A stretch of 64,000 bases of DNA from JANJUB01 sp031386985 (GTDB taxonomy: Bacteria > Armatimonadota > Fimbriimonadia > Fimbriimonadales > Fimbriimonadaceae), in assembly GCA_031386985.1 (NCBI GenBank), contig JANNCV010000043.1:1-64000 (forward strand). The letters are read 5' to 3'. The position numbers and the translations under genes were made by a program. Below, piece after piece: positions 1-10,166 of this stretch (position 1 is the stretch's first letter; the number at the start of each line of letters is the position of its first letter). Below the pieces are notes generated by a model. That model saw only the letters and a program-made list of their open reading frames with translations. It was not told the DNA's origin and searched no databases.

Positions 1-1455
1 GGTCTGCGAATTAATACGAATATCCCCGCCATGAATGCCCTGAGGAATCTTTCCTCGGTGGATAATGAGCTGAACACCTCGATTACGAGGCTTGGAACCG
101 GTCTGCGCATCAATAGTGCGCTCGATGATCCGGCTGGGCTCATCGTTAGCGAGGGCATGCGTTCTCAACTACGTGGCATCGGCCAAGCCATGCGCAACAC
201 GCAAGATGCGATCAGCATGACAAAGACGGCGGAGGGCGCATTGGATGAAGTCCAAAGGCTCTTGCGTGACGTGCGAGCCCTTGCGGTGCACTCGGCTAAT
301 AGCGCGGTCGTGGATTCTAGCACCCTCCAAGCTAACCAAACTCAGATTCGATCTACCCTCGCCTCAATTGACCGGATTGCGAAGGACACTTCGTTCGGAA
401 AGAAGCGACTGCTTGATGGTACAGCGGGAATCATGGCCAATATTACGGCTCCAACCTTTGCGTCGAGCATTTATATGGGTAGCACGTTCAACGGTGAAAC
501 CGTTCAGACGGGCGCGGTCACGATTTCCAAAGTTACGGCCGCCGATCAAGCCATCATTACGATGGGCAAAGGCTTCGCCAGCTCAAGCACTCTTATCACA
601 ACCGCCGGATCCATCGTTGTAAACGGTTTCTCTATATCAACCGATGGAACAGAAACTGTTCAAACTCTGGTGGGCAAGATCAACGATGCCGCCGGTACGA
701 CGGGCGTTACGGCCCAACTCGTGGGAACGGGAACTGTAACCATTGTCTTGCGCCAAGTTGAGTTCGGAGCTGGTCATCAAATCTCTCTGTTTGACTCAAA
801 AAACCTGATTCATAATGCCGCCTCGGCTAGTGACAGTGGAACGGATGGCGTTTTCAACGTCACGGCTCTAACTGATTCTGGATTGCAGACGGTAACGTTT
901 ACAGGTGGACGAGCTTCTTCTGATTCTGGACTAAAACTAACCGACAACTTCGGCAATGTGATCGTTATGACTGAAACGGGCAACACCAACATCACCGGTG
1001 TAGCCGTTTCGCTCGCCCAGATTACGGCCAACAACGTGCGCTTCCAAATCGGACCAAACGGCGAACAGTCAACATCGTTCGGAATGCCGGTTGTGTTCTC
1101 AAACCGTCTCGGCACGGCCGCGGTTGCGGGCAAGACTTTGGCCGACCTGGATGTGACAACCACCGCCGGAGCAACCGAAGCGATGAAGATTATTGATAAC
1201 GCTAGCGAGCAGTTGGCGCAGCTTCGAGGTGAACTTGGCTCGTTCCAAAAGAACTTCCTTGAGTCAACGTCGCGGTCACTTGAAGTTGCCAACGAGAACC
1301 TTTCAAGCTCGGAGAGCAACATTCGCGACGCCGATATGGCTTCGGAAATGACGACGTTCACGCGATTGCAGATTCTCAAGCAAAGTGGCATTTCGGTGCT
1401 AGCGCAAGCGAATCAGCAACCTAATTCGATCCTCTCGCTTCTGCGTGGCCAGTAA
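1..1455 (+). CDS. fliC: Flagellin (5' end cut by window)
   Basis: Structural protein of the flagellar filament. The frame is open from base 1 and reads GLRINTNIPAMNALRNL, the canonical flagellin N-terminus, so the true start lies one or a few codons before the window and the ATG at 31 is internal. The N-terminal D0/D1 region contains SRLGTGLRINSA-like and DDPAGL motifs. The C-terminal D1/D0 region ends in a typical LAQANQ...ILSLLRG tail. The roughly 270-residue middle is Thr/Ser/Gly rich and unlike conserved flagellin, as expected for the variable surface domains. The stop lies 3 bases from the end of the convergent pseudopilin gene. High confidence. Confidence 0.95.
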   Translation, partial: GLRINTNIPAMNALRNLSSVDNELNTSITRLGTGLRINSALDDPAGLIVSEGMRSQLRGIGQAMRNTQDAISMTKTAEGALDEVQRLLRDVRALAVHSANSAVVDSSTLQANQTQIRSTLASIDRIAKDTSFGKKRLLDGTAGIMANITAPTFASSIYMGSTFNGETVQTGAVTISKVTAADQAIITMGKGFASSSTLITTAGSIVVNGFSISTDGTETVQTLVGKINDAAGTTGVTAQLVGTGTVTIVLRQVEFGAGHQISLFDSKNLIHNAASASDSGTDGVFNVTALTDSGLQTVTFTGGRASSDSGLKLTDNFGNVIVMTETGNTNITGVAVSLAQITANNVRFQIGPNGEQSTSFGMPVVFSNRLGTAAVAGKTLADLDVTTTAGATEAMKIIDNASEQLAQLRGELGSFQKNFLESTSRSLEVANENLSSSESNIRDADMASEMTTFTRLQILKQSGISVLAQANQQPNSILSLLRGQ

Positions 1456-1458
1456 GGG

Positions 1459-1899
1459 CTACCAGAGGCGATAGGGGTTGGTTCCGCCGCTTGGATCGGT
1501 GTCGATTACCGCGTCCACTCTTCCGGGCAAGCGCACGAAATCGTATTGAAACCCAGGGATTGTACAGCTCGGAACAGCGGAGAGATAGGGGCCGTTCCAG
1601 GGGGCTGGAACCGGCACCGTTCGCCATGAGGACCCATCCCAACGAATACCATTTGAAGGCAAGATCCTCGATTTGAGGTCCGCGGGCGAGTTCGGAAACA
1701 CGCCAGTATCCAAGTTGAACCGTGCAATTGCCCCACGCACGACGTCCAGTTCAGCCCGAGCCGCTGACTCCTTGCTGGTTTGACTGCGATTGCTGAACTT
1801 TGGGGCCGAGATTGCGGACAGCACCGCGATGATGATTATCGCAATCAGCAACTCAACTAATGTAAATGCGGCCCGAATTCGCACATTTAGATATTCCAT
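1459..1899 (-). CDS. Type II secretion/type IV pilus-like pseudopilin (GspG-like)
   Basis: A 146-residue prepilin-type protein. A short basic leader (MEYLNVRIRAA) is followed by FTLVELLIAIIIIAVLSAI, the class III cleavage and methylation motif with the invariant Glu at +5 and a hydrophobic helix. The C-terminal globular part carries the GspG-like features of an Ala/Glu helix, a TGVFP loop and a final NPYRLW. It would be matured by prepilin peptidase and assembled into a pseudopilus or minor pilus. No other gsp or pil assembly gene is adjacent; three PilT genes lie at 56.5-59.9 kb. The gene is convergent with flagellin (3-bp gap) and divergent from dnaE. Confidence 0.85.
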   Translation of the reverse strand: MEYLNVRIRAAFTLVELLIAIIIIAVLSAISAPKFSNRSQTSKESAARAELDVVRGAIARFNLDTGVFPNSPADLKSRILPSNGIRWDGSSWRTVPVPAPWNGPYLSAVPSCTIPGFQYDFVRLPGRVDAVIDTDPSGGTNPYRLW

Positions 1900-1995
1900 G
1901 CGTATTCCGTGTCGTAACTAGCAAAAATGCGGACTTAAAACTCGCCACAAAAACCGGGGCATTTCCGTCACAATTGATGCTTCTCCCGGCCCGAC

Positions 1996-4900
1996 ATGAC
2001 GCCCACTTTTTGCCACATCCACAATCACACCGAATACAGCTTGCTGGATGGCGCAAACCGGATTCCAGAGATGGTCTCAAAGGCGAAGGAACTGGGCATG
2101 GAAGCCCTCGCTATCACGGATCACGGCGTCATGTTTGGCGTAATGGAGTTTTTCCTTGAGTGCGAAAAACAGAAAATCAAGCCCTTGATCGGGATGGAAG
2201 CCTATATTACGGCCGATCACAAATCGCGTGGTAGGGGAGAGGAGAGGGATAGCTTCCACCAGCTGCTCATCGCCAAAGATCTCAAGGGTTACCGGAATCT
2301 TTGCAAACTCGCCACAATCGCGGCCCTGGAAGGCTACTACTATCGCCCCCGCATTGATCACAATCTCCTACGCGAATATAGCGAGGGACTGATTGGCACG
2401 ACGACCTGTCTCGGTAGCGAAGTTTGCCAATTGTTGCTCAAGGGAGAATACGACAAAGCGCAGTACCTCGCGGGACAATACGCGGAGATTTTTGGGCCAG
2501 GGAACTACTTCGTTGAGCTGCAAAACCACCGCATCCCCGAACAAGCTCAGATCCGCGATGGGCTTATCAAGATTTCGCAGCAACTGAACTTACCTTTGGT
2601 TTGCACGAACGACGCTCATTATCTGTGCAAAACCGACGCGAAACCGCATGACGTTTTGCTCTGCATCCAAACCGGGGCCCAAGTTTCGGATGAAAAGCGG
2701 TTTAAGTTTTCAACGGATGAGTTCTACATCAAATCCCCCGAGGAAATGGCTGAGATTTTTTCGGAAACTCCGGAAGCCTTAGAGAACACAATGAGCATCG
2801 CCAGCATGTGCGATGTTCAACTGGGAAAGCAGTACGCCAATATGCCCGATCCTGAACTGCCGGAAGGCTATTCGGTGAACCAATACTTGCGCGAAATCTC
2901 GGTGCAGATGCTTGAAAAGCGGATGACCCGGGCCGATGATCAAGCCATGGAGCGGTTGGACTACGAGCTCGGAATCATCGAGAACACGGGATTTGCCTCG
3001 TACCTCTTGCTTGTAAGAGAGTTCGCGGAGCACGCCCGAAAGTCGAAGATCAACTTTGGAGTTCGAGGCTCAGCCGCCGGTTCGTTGGTCGCCTACAGCA
3101 TCGGCATCACCGACATAAACCCCCTCGATTACGACCTCACTTTTGAGCGCTTCCTGAACCCCGAGCGAGTCTCGATGCCCGACATTGACATGGACTTCGA
3201 GGACACCCGCCGGGATGAAATGATCCGGTACGTGAATGAGAAATACGGCTCGGAGCACGTCGCGCAGATCGTTACGTTTGGAACTCTGGGGGCCAAGGCC
3301 GCCATCAAAGATTGTGGCCGTGCCCTCGGCTATACCCCTCAGGAAACCGATAGAATTTGCAAAACCATCCCCACGGTTCCCGGCATGACTTTGGCCAAAG
3401 CGGTGAAGGAAGTCGCAGAGTTTCGGGTTCTCTACCAGAACGAAGAGCGGGTGAAGGCGGTTGTGGATTCGGCCAAAACGGTTGAGGGTTTGGCGCGTAA
3501 CTGCGGAGTTCATGCGGCCGGAATCGTTATCTCAAAGGAGCCGCTCGTTGACCACTTGCCACTCTATCGTTCCAACGAAGGGCTACCCGTAACGGCTTTC
3601 GAAATGGGGATTCTTGAGAAGATCGGATTGCTCAAGATGGACTTTCTTGGCCTCTCCAACTTGACGGTCGTCTCGAAATCTATTGACAATCTCAAACAAG
3701 CTGATTGGGGTGAAGCCCCCGACATCCTGGATTTAGAAACCGCAACCAAGGCTCAGAAAGCCGCTTTTCTGCTCAAAAACGGAACCCAGAAATTGCCACT
3801 CAACGACCCAATTGTTTATGAAATGTTGAGCCGGGGCGAGACCGTGGGTGTTTTTCAACTTGAATCGGGGGGTATGACGCGCTACGTCAAAGAACTCAAA
3901 CCGCAAAATGTTCACGAACTGGCGGCGATGGTGGCCCTCTATCGTCCCGGCCCGATGGATAACATTCCGCAGTTTATCAACAACAAATTCGGTCGTTCGC
4001 AACCCGATTATATGCACGACCTGATTAAGCCCTTGCTTACGGAGACGTACGGAATCATCGTCTACCAAGATCAAGTGCTCAAAATCACCCAAGCCCTCGC
4101 CGGATTCAGCTTGGGCAAGGGTGACATCCTTCGGCGCGCGATGGGTAAGAAGGATAAGAAAGCCATGGATTCGATGAAGGTTGAGTTCATGCAAGGGTGC
4201 GACGCCCGTGGGGTTCCGGAAGAAGTCGGAAACCGCGTTTGGGAATTGCTTGTACCCTTCGCTGGCTACGCGTTTAACAAAGCTCACGCCGTCTGTTATG
4301 CTGTGTTGGCGTACCACACGGCCTTCTTGAAAGCGAATTTCACGGTCGAATACATGGCTGCCCTCCTGGCCGCCTACCGGGTGAAGGAAGAGCGGGTGGT
4401 GGCTTGCATTGAAGAATGCCGAAGGCTAAAGATATCGGTCTTACCGCCCTCCGTTGCCACTTCGGGCATGGACTTTACGATTGAATCGGTACGCGCTAGG
4501 GGCAAACAAAATGAGCCTACACAAGCGATTCGGTATGGATTAGCGGCCATAAAGGGTGTAGGCGATGGCATTGCCGGAGCCATTATCGCCGCCCGAAATG
4601 AGGAAGGGCCGTTCACGCATTTCTTCAACTTCACGGAAAGGCTGCGTCCTTCGGGCCTAAGCAAAACCGCCCTGGAGGGTTTGGTGAAAGCGGGCGCCTT
4701 AGACTGCCTGTGCCCGAACCGCCGGGTGCTAACAGAAACGCTCGAAGGTGCGTTGGTTTACGCTGACAATTCCAATCGAAACCGCCTTGCCGGCCAAGAT
4801 TCGTTGTTTGGCGATGGCGCGGAGGGAGGACAAGGTAGCTACCCCCACCTGCCCGACATGGAGCCGCTAACCCGAACCGAAATCCTCTCGCAAGAGAAGG

Positions 4901-5571
4901 AGGTGATGGGCATCTATGTCTCCGATCACCCCCTACGAGGTTACGAACGACTCATAAATGCGTCAATCAGCCACTCGTGCTCGGCTATTGATGAGTTGGA
5001 AGAGGGTAAGCATGTGAAACTGGCGGGGGTCATCGCGGGCATTCGAACCACAATCACGAAGCAAAAGGGGCTCAAGATGGCCACGCTGACACTGGAAGAC
5101 TTTACCGGGCAGGCGAGCATCACGGTCTTCCCTTCTACCTACGAAAAACTTTCCCATCTTTTGATCAAGGACACGGTCGTCAAAATCAGCGGCGCTGTGA
5201 TGCACCGTGACCGACCCGGAAGCGGCGGCGAAAAATCATGCGAAATCCGTCTAGAGGACATCGTTCCCATGGATCAACTCGGGCTAGACATGCCCGCGTC
5301 CGGCTCGGCGATGGTCCAAGTTCAGCTTCCAAAGGCCACCAAGAAACAGGTTTCCGAGTTAGCGGCAATCTTGAGGCTTCATCCCGGACGCGCAGAAGTG
5401 CAACTACAAGTATTGCCCGCCAGCACCCATTTACCCGTCTTTTTGCCCATTTCTGTGGAACCGTCTCTTGACTTAATCAGTTCTATTACTAGGCTCCTAC
5501 CTGGTGCCCGTGTCGAATGGAACGGCGACACGTCAGAATATTCGGAAGATGAAGTCGCGATGACGGCTTAA
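1996..5571 (+). CDS. dnaE: DNA polymerase III alpha subunit
   Basis: Replicative polymerase catalytic subunit of 1191 aa, the normal length for DnaE1. It starts with the PHP domain (FCHIHNHTEYSLLDG, then ITDHGVMFG). The polymerase core holds the catalytic aspartates in PDIDMDFED near residue 395 and the GVRGSAAGS motif before it. The tandem HhH region includes AIKGVGDG, and an OB-fold (LAGVIAGIRTTITKQKG) lies near residue 1010. The ATG at 1996 follows a 96-bp divergent intergenic region; no strong Shine-Dalgarno is visible, but the N-terminus aligns with family members from this Met. No proofreading exonuclease domain is present. Confidence 0.97.
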   Translation: MTPTFCHIHNHTEYSLLDGANRIPEMVSKAKELGMEALAITDHGVMFGVMEFFLECEKQKIKPLIGMEAYITADHKSRGRGEERDSFHQLLIAKDLKGYRNLCKLATIAALEGYYYRPRIDHNLLREYSEGLIGTTTCLGSEVCQLLLKGEYDKAQYLAGQYAEIFGPGNYFVELQNHRIPEQAQIRDGLIKISQQLNLPLVCTNDAHYLCKTDAKPHDVLLCIQTGAQVSDEKRFKFSTDEFYIKSPEEMAEIFSETPEALENTMSIASMCDVQLGKQYANMPDPELPEGYSVNQYLREISVQMLEKRMTRADDQAMERLDYELGIIENTGFASYLLLVREFAEHARKSKINFGVRGSAAGSLVAYSIGITDINPLDYDLTFERFLNPERVSMPDIDMDFEDTRRDEMIRYVNEKYGSEHVAQIVTFGTLGAKAAIKDCGRALGYTPQETDRICKTIPTVPGMTLAKAVKEVAEFRVLYQNEERVKAVVDSAKTVEGLARNCGVHAAGIVISKEPLVDHLPLYRSNEGLPVTAFEMGILEKIGLLKMDFLGLSNLTVVSKSIDNLKQADWGEAPDILDLETATKAQKAAFLLKNGTQKLPLNDPIVYEMLSRGETVGVFQLESGGMTRYVKELKPQNVHELAAMVALYRPGPMDNIPQFINNKFGRSQPDYMHDLIKPLLTETYGIIVYQDQVLKITQALAGFSLGKGDILRRAMGKKDKKAMDSMKVEFMQGCDARGVPEEVGNRVWELLVPFAGYAFNKAHAVCYAVLAYHTAFLKANFTVEYMAALLAAYRVKEERVVACIEECRRLKISVLPPSVATSGMDFTIESVRARGKQNEPTQAIRYGLAAIKGVGDGIAGAIIAARNEEGPFTHFFNFTERLRPSGLSKTALEGLVKAGALDCLCPNRRVLTETLEGALVYADNSNRNRLAGQDSLFGDGAEGGQGSYPHLPDMEPLTRTEILSQEKEVMGIYVSDHPLRGYERLINASISHSCSAIDELEEGKHVKLAGVIAGIRTTITKQKGLKMATLTLEDFTGQASITVFPSTYEKLSHLLIKDTVVKISGAVMHRDRPGSGGEKSCEIRLEDIVPMDQLGLDMPASGSAMVQVQLPKATKKQVSELAAILRLHPGRAEVQLQVLPASTHLPVFLPISVEPSLDLISSITRLLPGARVEWNGDTSEYSEDEVAMTA

Positions 5572-5592
5572 TCGTCTAATCAATCAATAATC

Positions 5593-6294
5593 ATGAGAAA
5601 GCTTTTCTTTACAATAACTGTTTTTACTGCGGCCCTCGCCGGTGCTGATAATTTCGATAACCAGGTCGCCTCAATTGTTTTGTTGCAAGACAAAGCCATT
5701 CAAACGGAACTGAAAATCACCGAGGCTCAGCGTTCGAAGCTGAACACCTATGGCACGCAGTTCAATAATCAGCAGAAAGCCTACATGGCCGAAATGGAAA
5801 AGAAGGAAAAGGTCAAGAAGGGTAGCGCAAAACCTGATCAGGCCCGCGAGTTTAAGATGGTCACCGATCTCAAGTCTAAGGTTCTCAGTTGCCTGAGCGC
5901 ACCGCAAATTAAGCGACTGCGGGAAATCAGCCTCCAGGCGATTGGAGTAACAGCCCTTGGCGACAATACAATTGCGGCAAAGGTTGGCCTCAACGCGACG
6001 CAGAAGAAGTCTATTCAGACTTTATTGACTAAGGGCCTTGCCGACGTTGACAAAATCAAAATGGATGCCGATACCAAAGCGAAAGCTGGGATTCCCAAGC
6101 CGACGAACCAAAAAGAGTTCGATGCCGCGCAAAAGAAATACCAAGACCGCATGAAAAACCTTGGCCCGGCCGCCGAATCCAAGATTGAGGACATTAGGCA
6201 GCGAACTATTAAAACCACCATCGCGGTTCTCACCCCGGCACAAAATCAAATTTGGCGAACGCTACTCGGCCCGATGTTTAAGCCCAAAGCATAG
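5593..6294 (+). CDS. Secreted Spy/CpxP-like protein (LTxxQ repeats)
   Basis: A 233-residue protein with a cleavable signal peptide (MRKLFFTITVFTAALAGA). The mature part is helical and lysine-rich, with repeated LTxxQ-like signatures (LKITEAQRSKL, LNATQKKSI, LTPAQNQIW) that recall periplasmic Spy/CpxP-type chaperones. It starts 21 bp after dnaE and ends 16 bp before leuB, so it may be cotranscribed with both. The precise function cannot be read from the sequence; a periplasmic scaffold or chaperone role is inferred from the motif alone. Confidence 0.6.
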   Translation: MRKLFFTITVFTAALAGADNFDNQVASIVLLQDKAIQTELKITEAQRSKLNTYGTQFNNQQKAYMAEMEKKEKVKKGSAKPDQAREFKMVTDLKSKVLSCLSAPQIKRLREISLQAIGVTALGDNTIAAKVGLNATQKKSIQTLLTKGLADVDKIKMDADTKAKAGIPKPTNQKEFDAAQKKYQDRMKNLGPAAESKIEDIRQRTIKTTIAVLTPAQNQIWRTLLGPMFKPKA

Positions 6295-6310
6295 CTGTCA
6301 TAATCAACTA

Positions 6311-7375
6311 ATGCCCCATAAGATCGCGGTCCTCGCAGGAGACGGAATTGGCCCCGAGGTCGTTGCTGAAGCTCTCTTAGTTCTCCAAGCCCTAGACCTT
6401 GACCTGGAATTCGAGAGCGCCTTGATTGGTGGCGCAGCTTTTGAAGATGGGGGGCACCCGTTACCTCCCTCAACCCTTGATTTATGTCGCTCTGCTGACG
6501 CCGTTTTGCTCGGGGCGGTTGGAGGCCCTAAATGGGATCAACTTCCGATTGACCTGCGTCCCGAAGTTGGCGCACTCCTTCCCCTTCGGTCTGAACTTAA
6601 CCTCTTCGCCAATGTCCGTCCAGCGAAAACTTTTGAGGCGCTCATCGGAGCGAGCCCGCTGAAACCCGAGAATGCCATGCTTGACCTCATTGTCATTCGC
6701 GAGCTGACCGGCGGCATTTATTTTGGAAAGCCTCGCGAAAGGCGCGATGACGGCAACACCGCGATTGATACGTGCGTCTATTCCCGCTCTGAAATCGAGA
6801 GGATTACGCAAGTTGCTTTTGATGTTGCGCGCAAGCGGGGTTCAAAGATTTGCAGTGTGGATAAGGCGAACGTTCTTGAAACCAGTCGGTTATGGCGTGA
6901 AGTTGTGTCGAAGTTTGCCGTTGAAAACCCAGATGTCGCCGTAAGCCATATGCTCGTTGATAACTGCGCGATGCAACTCGTGCGAAACCCGCAGCAGTTC
7001 GATGTCATCTTGACCGAAAACATGTTCGGTGATATCTTAAGCGATGAGGCTTCCATGATCACGGGCTCGCTCGGTTTACTGCCCAGTGCCTCGCTTTCGC
7101 ATCCCAAAGAGGGCGGAGCGTTCGGACTTTACGAGCCAATCCATGGATCCGCTCCCGACATTGCCGGGCAGGGCAAGGCAAATCCAATCGCAACCATTTT
7201 AAGCGCGGCCATGATGCTCACCTACTCGTTCGGCGACAATCAATCCGCGACCCGGATTGAACAAGCCGTTGAGAAAGCCCTTGCCGGCGGGGTTAGGACC
7301 GCGGACATTGCGGAACCAGGAATGCCCGTAGTCTCGACTTCCGAAATGGGACGAGCGATCGTCGTAGCGCTCTAA
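6311..7375 (+). CDS. leuB: 3-isopropylmalate dehydrogenase
   Basis: Leucine biosynthesis enzyme: NAD-dependent oxidative decarboxylation of 3-isopropylmalate. It has 354 residues from the ATG at 6311. The open frame extends upstream to 6161 inside the preceding gene, but MPHKIAVLAGDGIGPEV is the family N-terminus. Seen: GPKWD loop, RPAKTF, the RELTGGIYFG substrate-binding segment, SVDKANVLETSRLWR, DNCAMQLVRNP, the metal-binding LTENMFGDILSDEAS and the NAD-binding EPIHGSAPDIAGQGKANP. No leuA, leuC or leuD is adjacent. High confidence. Confidence 0.96.
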   Translation: MPHKIAVLAGDGIGPEVVAEALLVLQALDLDLEFESALIGGAAFEDGGHPLPPSTLDLCRSADAVLLGAVGGPKWDQLPIDLRPEVGALLPLRSELNLFANVRPAKTFEALIGASPLKPENAMLDLIVIRELTGGIYFGKPRERRDDGNTAIDTCVYSRSEIERITQVAFDVARKRGSKICSVDKANVLETSRLWREVVSKFAVENPDVAVSHMLVDNCAMQLVRNPQQFDVILTENMFGDILSDEASMITGSLGLLPSASLSHPKEGGAFGLYEPIHGSAPDIAGQGKANPIATILSAAMMLTYSFGDNQSATRIEQAVEKALAGGVRTADIAEPGMPVVSTSEMGRAIVVAL

Positions 7376-8652
7376 GCCGCGACGGTGCCACGATAGGTTG
7401 GCGTGTAGTTCGGGAAAACTTGGCTGATATTGTTGTTCTTCAGTCGTTTCTTCACGATCTCGGCGAGGATGTCCCGGTAATCAATCGTAACCTTGAGGTC
7501 CTGCTCTTCGAAAAGCTCTTCGACGGCTAGGCCCGGCCAAGTTCGCATGACACGGCCGCCGAGAACGCTACCGCCCATAAGCATCATCGCATTGGCGTAA
7601 CCGTGATCAGTTCCGCTTCCGTTCTGAATGACCTTGCGACCAAACTCAGACATCACCGCCACGATGAAGTTCGGCTTGTTTGCCCCATTCATATCCGTGT
7701 AAAAGGCTTTGAGGGTTTTTGCTACGTCGTCCAAAGTATCGCGAAGATAGCCAGTATTAGTTCCTTGGGCCTCATGGGTATCCCATCCGCCGACTCGAAT
7801 TCCGACGACTTCGAGCCCGATTTCAGCCCGAATCATCGCGGCAGTTACCCGCATCGAGCGGGCGAAATCATCGTTTTCAGGATACACCGCGCCGCCCGCT
7901 GGTGCGTAGTTTTCAAAGTCAATCGAGTTGAGGAGATTCACGGTGTTCTGTGTGTTTTGAGCTACCGATTTTAGCGGATCACCCGCTTGGTTGTAGGCGG
8001 CCTGCAAGGTGGCAAGCATCTCGCTCCGATGCGGAAACCAGCCTTCATAGCCAAAGTTCTCCGGATACGGGATGGGCAAGGTTAGCGGCGCGGTTGCAAG
8101 CATGTCCATCATGCCGTAGCTCATGGAAATGCCTCTGAGTGGGGCTGTCACCAGGCTCGGTGTGCTCGTATTGAGGTGGCGGCCTAGCCACCCGCTACCC
8201 AAGCTAATGTCGTCGGGTTTGCCGAGCTCGTGCCAGCGCATTGCATCAAAGTGGGATCGTGTCCACGTTGTTTTCGCCGCACCCGTCGCATGAACGAAGA
8301 GCAACTTGTCGTCGTTGTAAATGTCCAATAGCGGCTGAAACGCGGGTGAAACGCCGAAAAACCCGTCCAAGTCTATGCACTTGTTCGGATCGGCGCTATC
8401 AGGACGCGCAATCGCTTCGGTATTCCGATGAACGTAGTAGTTTTCATCCGCGTAGGGAACGCAGATGCTGAGACCATCGGCTCCCCCTTCCAAAAAGACC
8501 GCGATCATGACGTCCCGATCCGTTCCTCCCTGGCCAAACGCCATCCGCGGCATCCAGGCGGGCATCGTTAGGGCGGCCGTCGTAGCAAGGGCACCGCGCC
8601 CCATGAACTGCCTTCTCGACATTACTGATTTGTATTCTTTGCAACCACTCAT
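7372..8652 (-). CDS. DUF1501 domain protein (Tat-exported, sulfatase-like fold)
   Basis: A 426-residue protein of the DUF1501 family, which usually occurs beside DUF1800 as here. The start at 8652 is chosen because AGGAG lies 8 nt upstream; the frame is open to 8694. The N-terminus carries a twin-arginine signal (MSRRQFMGRGAL) and an Ala-rich hydrophobic stretch ending in AFGQ. The body contains VFLEGGADGL, HATGA.KTTWTRSHFDA, GWDTHEAQG and SEFGRKV..GSGTDHGYA, the metal-coordinating motifs of the alkaline-phosphatase-like fold. The substrate is unknown. It overlaps the leuB end by 4 bp tail to tail and is probably coexpressed with the DUF1800 gene upstream. Confidence 0.87.
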   Translation of the reverse strand: MSGCKEYKSVMSRRQFMGRGALATTAALTMPAWMPRMAFGQGGTDRDVMIAVFLEGGADGLSICVPYADENYYVHRNTEAIARPDSADPNKCIDLDGFFGVSPAFQPLLDIYNDDKLLFVHATGAAKTTWTRSHFDAMRWHELGKPDDISLGSGWLGRHLNTSTPSLVTAPLRGISMSYGMMDMLATAPLTLPIPYPENFGYEGWFPHRSEMLATLQAAYNQAGDPLKSVAQNTQNTVNLLNSIDFENYAPAGGAVYPENDDFARSMRVTAAMIRAEIGLEVVGIRVGGWDTHEAQGTNTGYLRDTLDDVAKTLKAFYTDMNGANKPNFIVAVMSEFGRKVIQNGSGTDHGYANAMMLMGGSVLGGRVMRTWPGLAVEELFEEQDLKVTIDYRDILAEIVKKRLKNNNISQVFPNYTPTYRGTVAA

Positions 8653-8666
8653 TTCAAAATCTCCTG

Positions 8667-10166
8667 TTAGAACCACTGGTAAGAAGGCATGCACAGCGCG
8701 ATTGCGGCGGCTTCTCGCACGGTATCGTCGGTTATCGCTCGCCTTCGCAGGAAGGCGATGATTCGATCCTTCTCAGCTAACGGCATTTTCGAAAGACAGA
8801 AAACGGCGTCAATCCGGTCGGCAACCGCTTGGGCGCTTGCCCTCGTTCCGATTGCGCGCTTTAAATCAAACCGGAACTGACTGTTAAACCCTCCACTCAT
8901 TCCCGCGAAGAAGAAGTTCCAACGAGGCAAAAGCAAACCTTGCCAGTGCGTCGTTTTGTCGGGCATCCCATCAGGGGTGGCCCATCCGAACATATCTTGA
9001 CCGGCAACTGACATATAACCCCAGCGCATCCAACTGAACGAACTAACCGTTGGGTTCATCGCCCTTAGTGCCCCTACGTATAAGTGCCCCGGGCGTTTGA
9101 GCTTGGGTCTTGCGGCACTCATGTTGGCGGCGGTTAGAATATCTCTCAACATCGCTTTGATGTCGCCACCCGTTCGCAGGTAGGTATCGCTGACTTTCGT
9201 GAGCAGCGAAGCGGGCGTCCCTTCGCCCAAGAACCACTTGATAAGCTTCTTTGCGAGGAACTTGGCGGTACTCGGATGAGTAGACAAAATCCTCATCACA
9301 AGCTCGGCGTCCTTGATTCCACCGCCCGCGGGAATCGTCCGTCCCAGAACGTATTTGACTCCGTCGGCATGCATCCAGTCGGCATACATCCATTCAAGTC
9401 CGTTGGGCTTGCCCGCATCCCACTCGTAGGTATAGCCGGTGAAGCAACTTGTCACATCTATGACATCGTTCTGGGTGTACCCTCCCGAAACTCCCATGCT
9501 GTGGAGTTCCATGATCTCCCGGGCATAATTTTGGTTTGGATTCCCACCATAGCTGCTAGCATTGTCCAAATACTGCATCATTGCCGCACTATGGGCAGAA
9601 GCCCATAGCATGTCGGGGAACTTGCCAAGGGCGTGTTTGCGAACCACGTTGTTGTAATCCGGAATGAGCATGTAATGCCCCACTTTGTAACCGAAAATAT
9701 TGAAATGATCGCGCCAAAACTCGCACATCTTCTCATGGAGCTGCCGCTTGGAAAACACCTCTCGGTAAATGACGGAGTCTCGAAACCCCTCCCAAACTTC
9801 CCATCCGTTATCAATTGGATAGATTTGCTTGGCGGTTTTGTGGATGTGCGGCCACCGCAGCTTGACCTGGGCCTCGCAAACCGAATCTTCGCTCACGGTC
9901 ATGGTTAGCTGCTTCTCGAGGTAGGGACCGTAGCCCATTTGGGTAATCAAGGTCAAATCGGCTTGTGTTGCCCCGTATGTAATACGATCCAAAAGCTTTA
10001 GCTCGGCGGAGCGAAACGGAGTGGTTTGCGCCTCCGATTCTTCGACTAGTCCGAGCAATGCGGTTGCGCTTGTCATGGCCCCCAACACTGCCCTTCTCGT
10101 CTTGCGTTTTGACGTTACCACTTCAGGTTCGGTTGCTACCTTCACTTCGCTGAGTTCTTGGTTCAT
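8667..10166 (-). CDS. DUF1800 domain protein (Tat-exported)
   Basis: A 499-residue member of DUF1800, a helical secreted family almost always paired with DUF1501. AAAGGAGAATCG directly precedes the ATG at 10166. The N-terminus has KRKTRRAVLGAMTSA, a Tat-like signal. Family features seen: LDRITYGAT..DLTLI near the start of the mature chain, WRDHFNIF, NYAREIMELHSMGV, the LS..THPSTAKFLAKKLIKWF segment and a C-terminal LCMPSYQWF. The DUF1501 gene begins 14 bp downstream, so the two form an operon. Function is not established for the family; a surface-processing role is only inferred. Confidence 0.87.
   Translation of the reverse strand: MNQELSEVKVATEPEVVTSKRKTRRAVLGAMTSATALLGLVEESEAQTTPFRSAELKLLDRITYGATQADLTLITQMGYGPYLEKQLTMTVSEDSVCEAQVKLRWPHIHKTAKQIYPIDNGWEVWEGFRDSVIYREVFSKRQLHEKMCEFWRDHFNIFGYKVGHYMLIPDYNNVVRKHALGKFPDMLWASAHSAAMMQYLDNASSYGGNPNQNYAREIMELHSMGVSGGYTQNDVIDVTSCFTGYTYEWDAGKPNGLEWMYADWMHADGVKYVLGRTIPAGGGIKDAELVMRILSTHPSTAKFLAKKLIKWFLGEGTPASLLTKVSDTYLRTGGDIKAMLRDILTAANMSAARPKLKRPGHLYVGALRAMNPTVSSFSWMRWGYMSVAGQDMFGWATPDGMPDKTTHWQGLLLPRWNFFFAGMSGGFNSQFRFDLKRAIGTRASAQAVADRIDAVFCLSKMPLAEKDRIIAFLRRRAITDDTVREAAAIALCMPSYQWF

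Noticed and set aside
810..1391. 193-aa ORF antisense to flagellin
   Set aside because: Overlaps conserved flagellin coding sequence; no start signal or homology features.
3733..4317. 194-aa ORF antisense to dnaE
   Set aside because: Overlaps the polymerase core; shadow frame.
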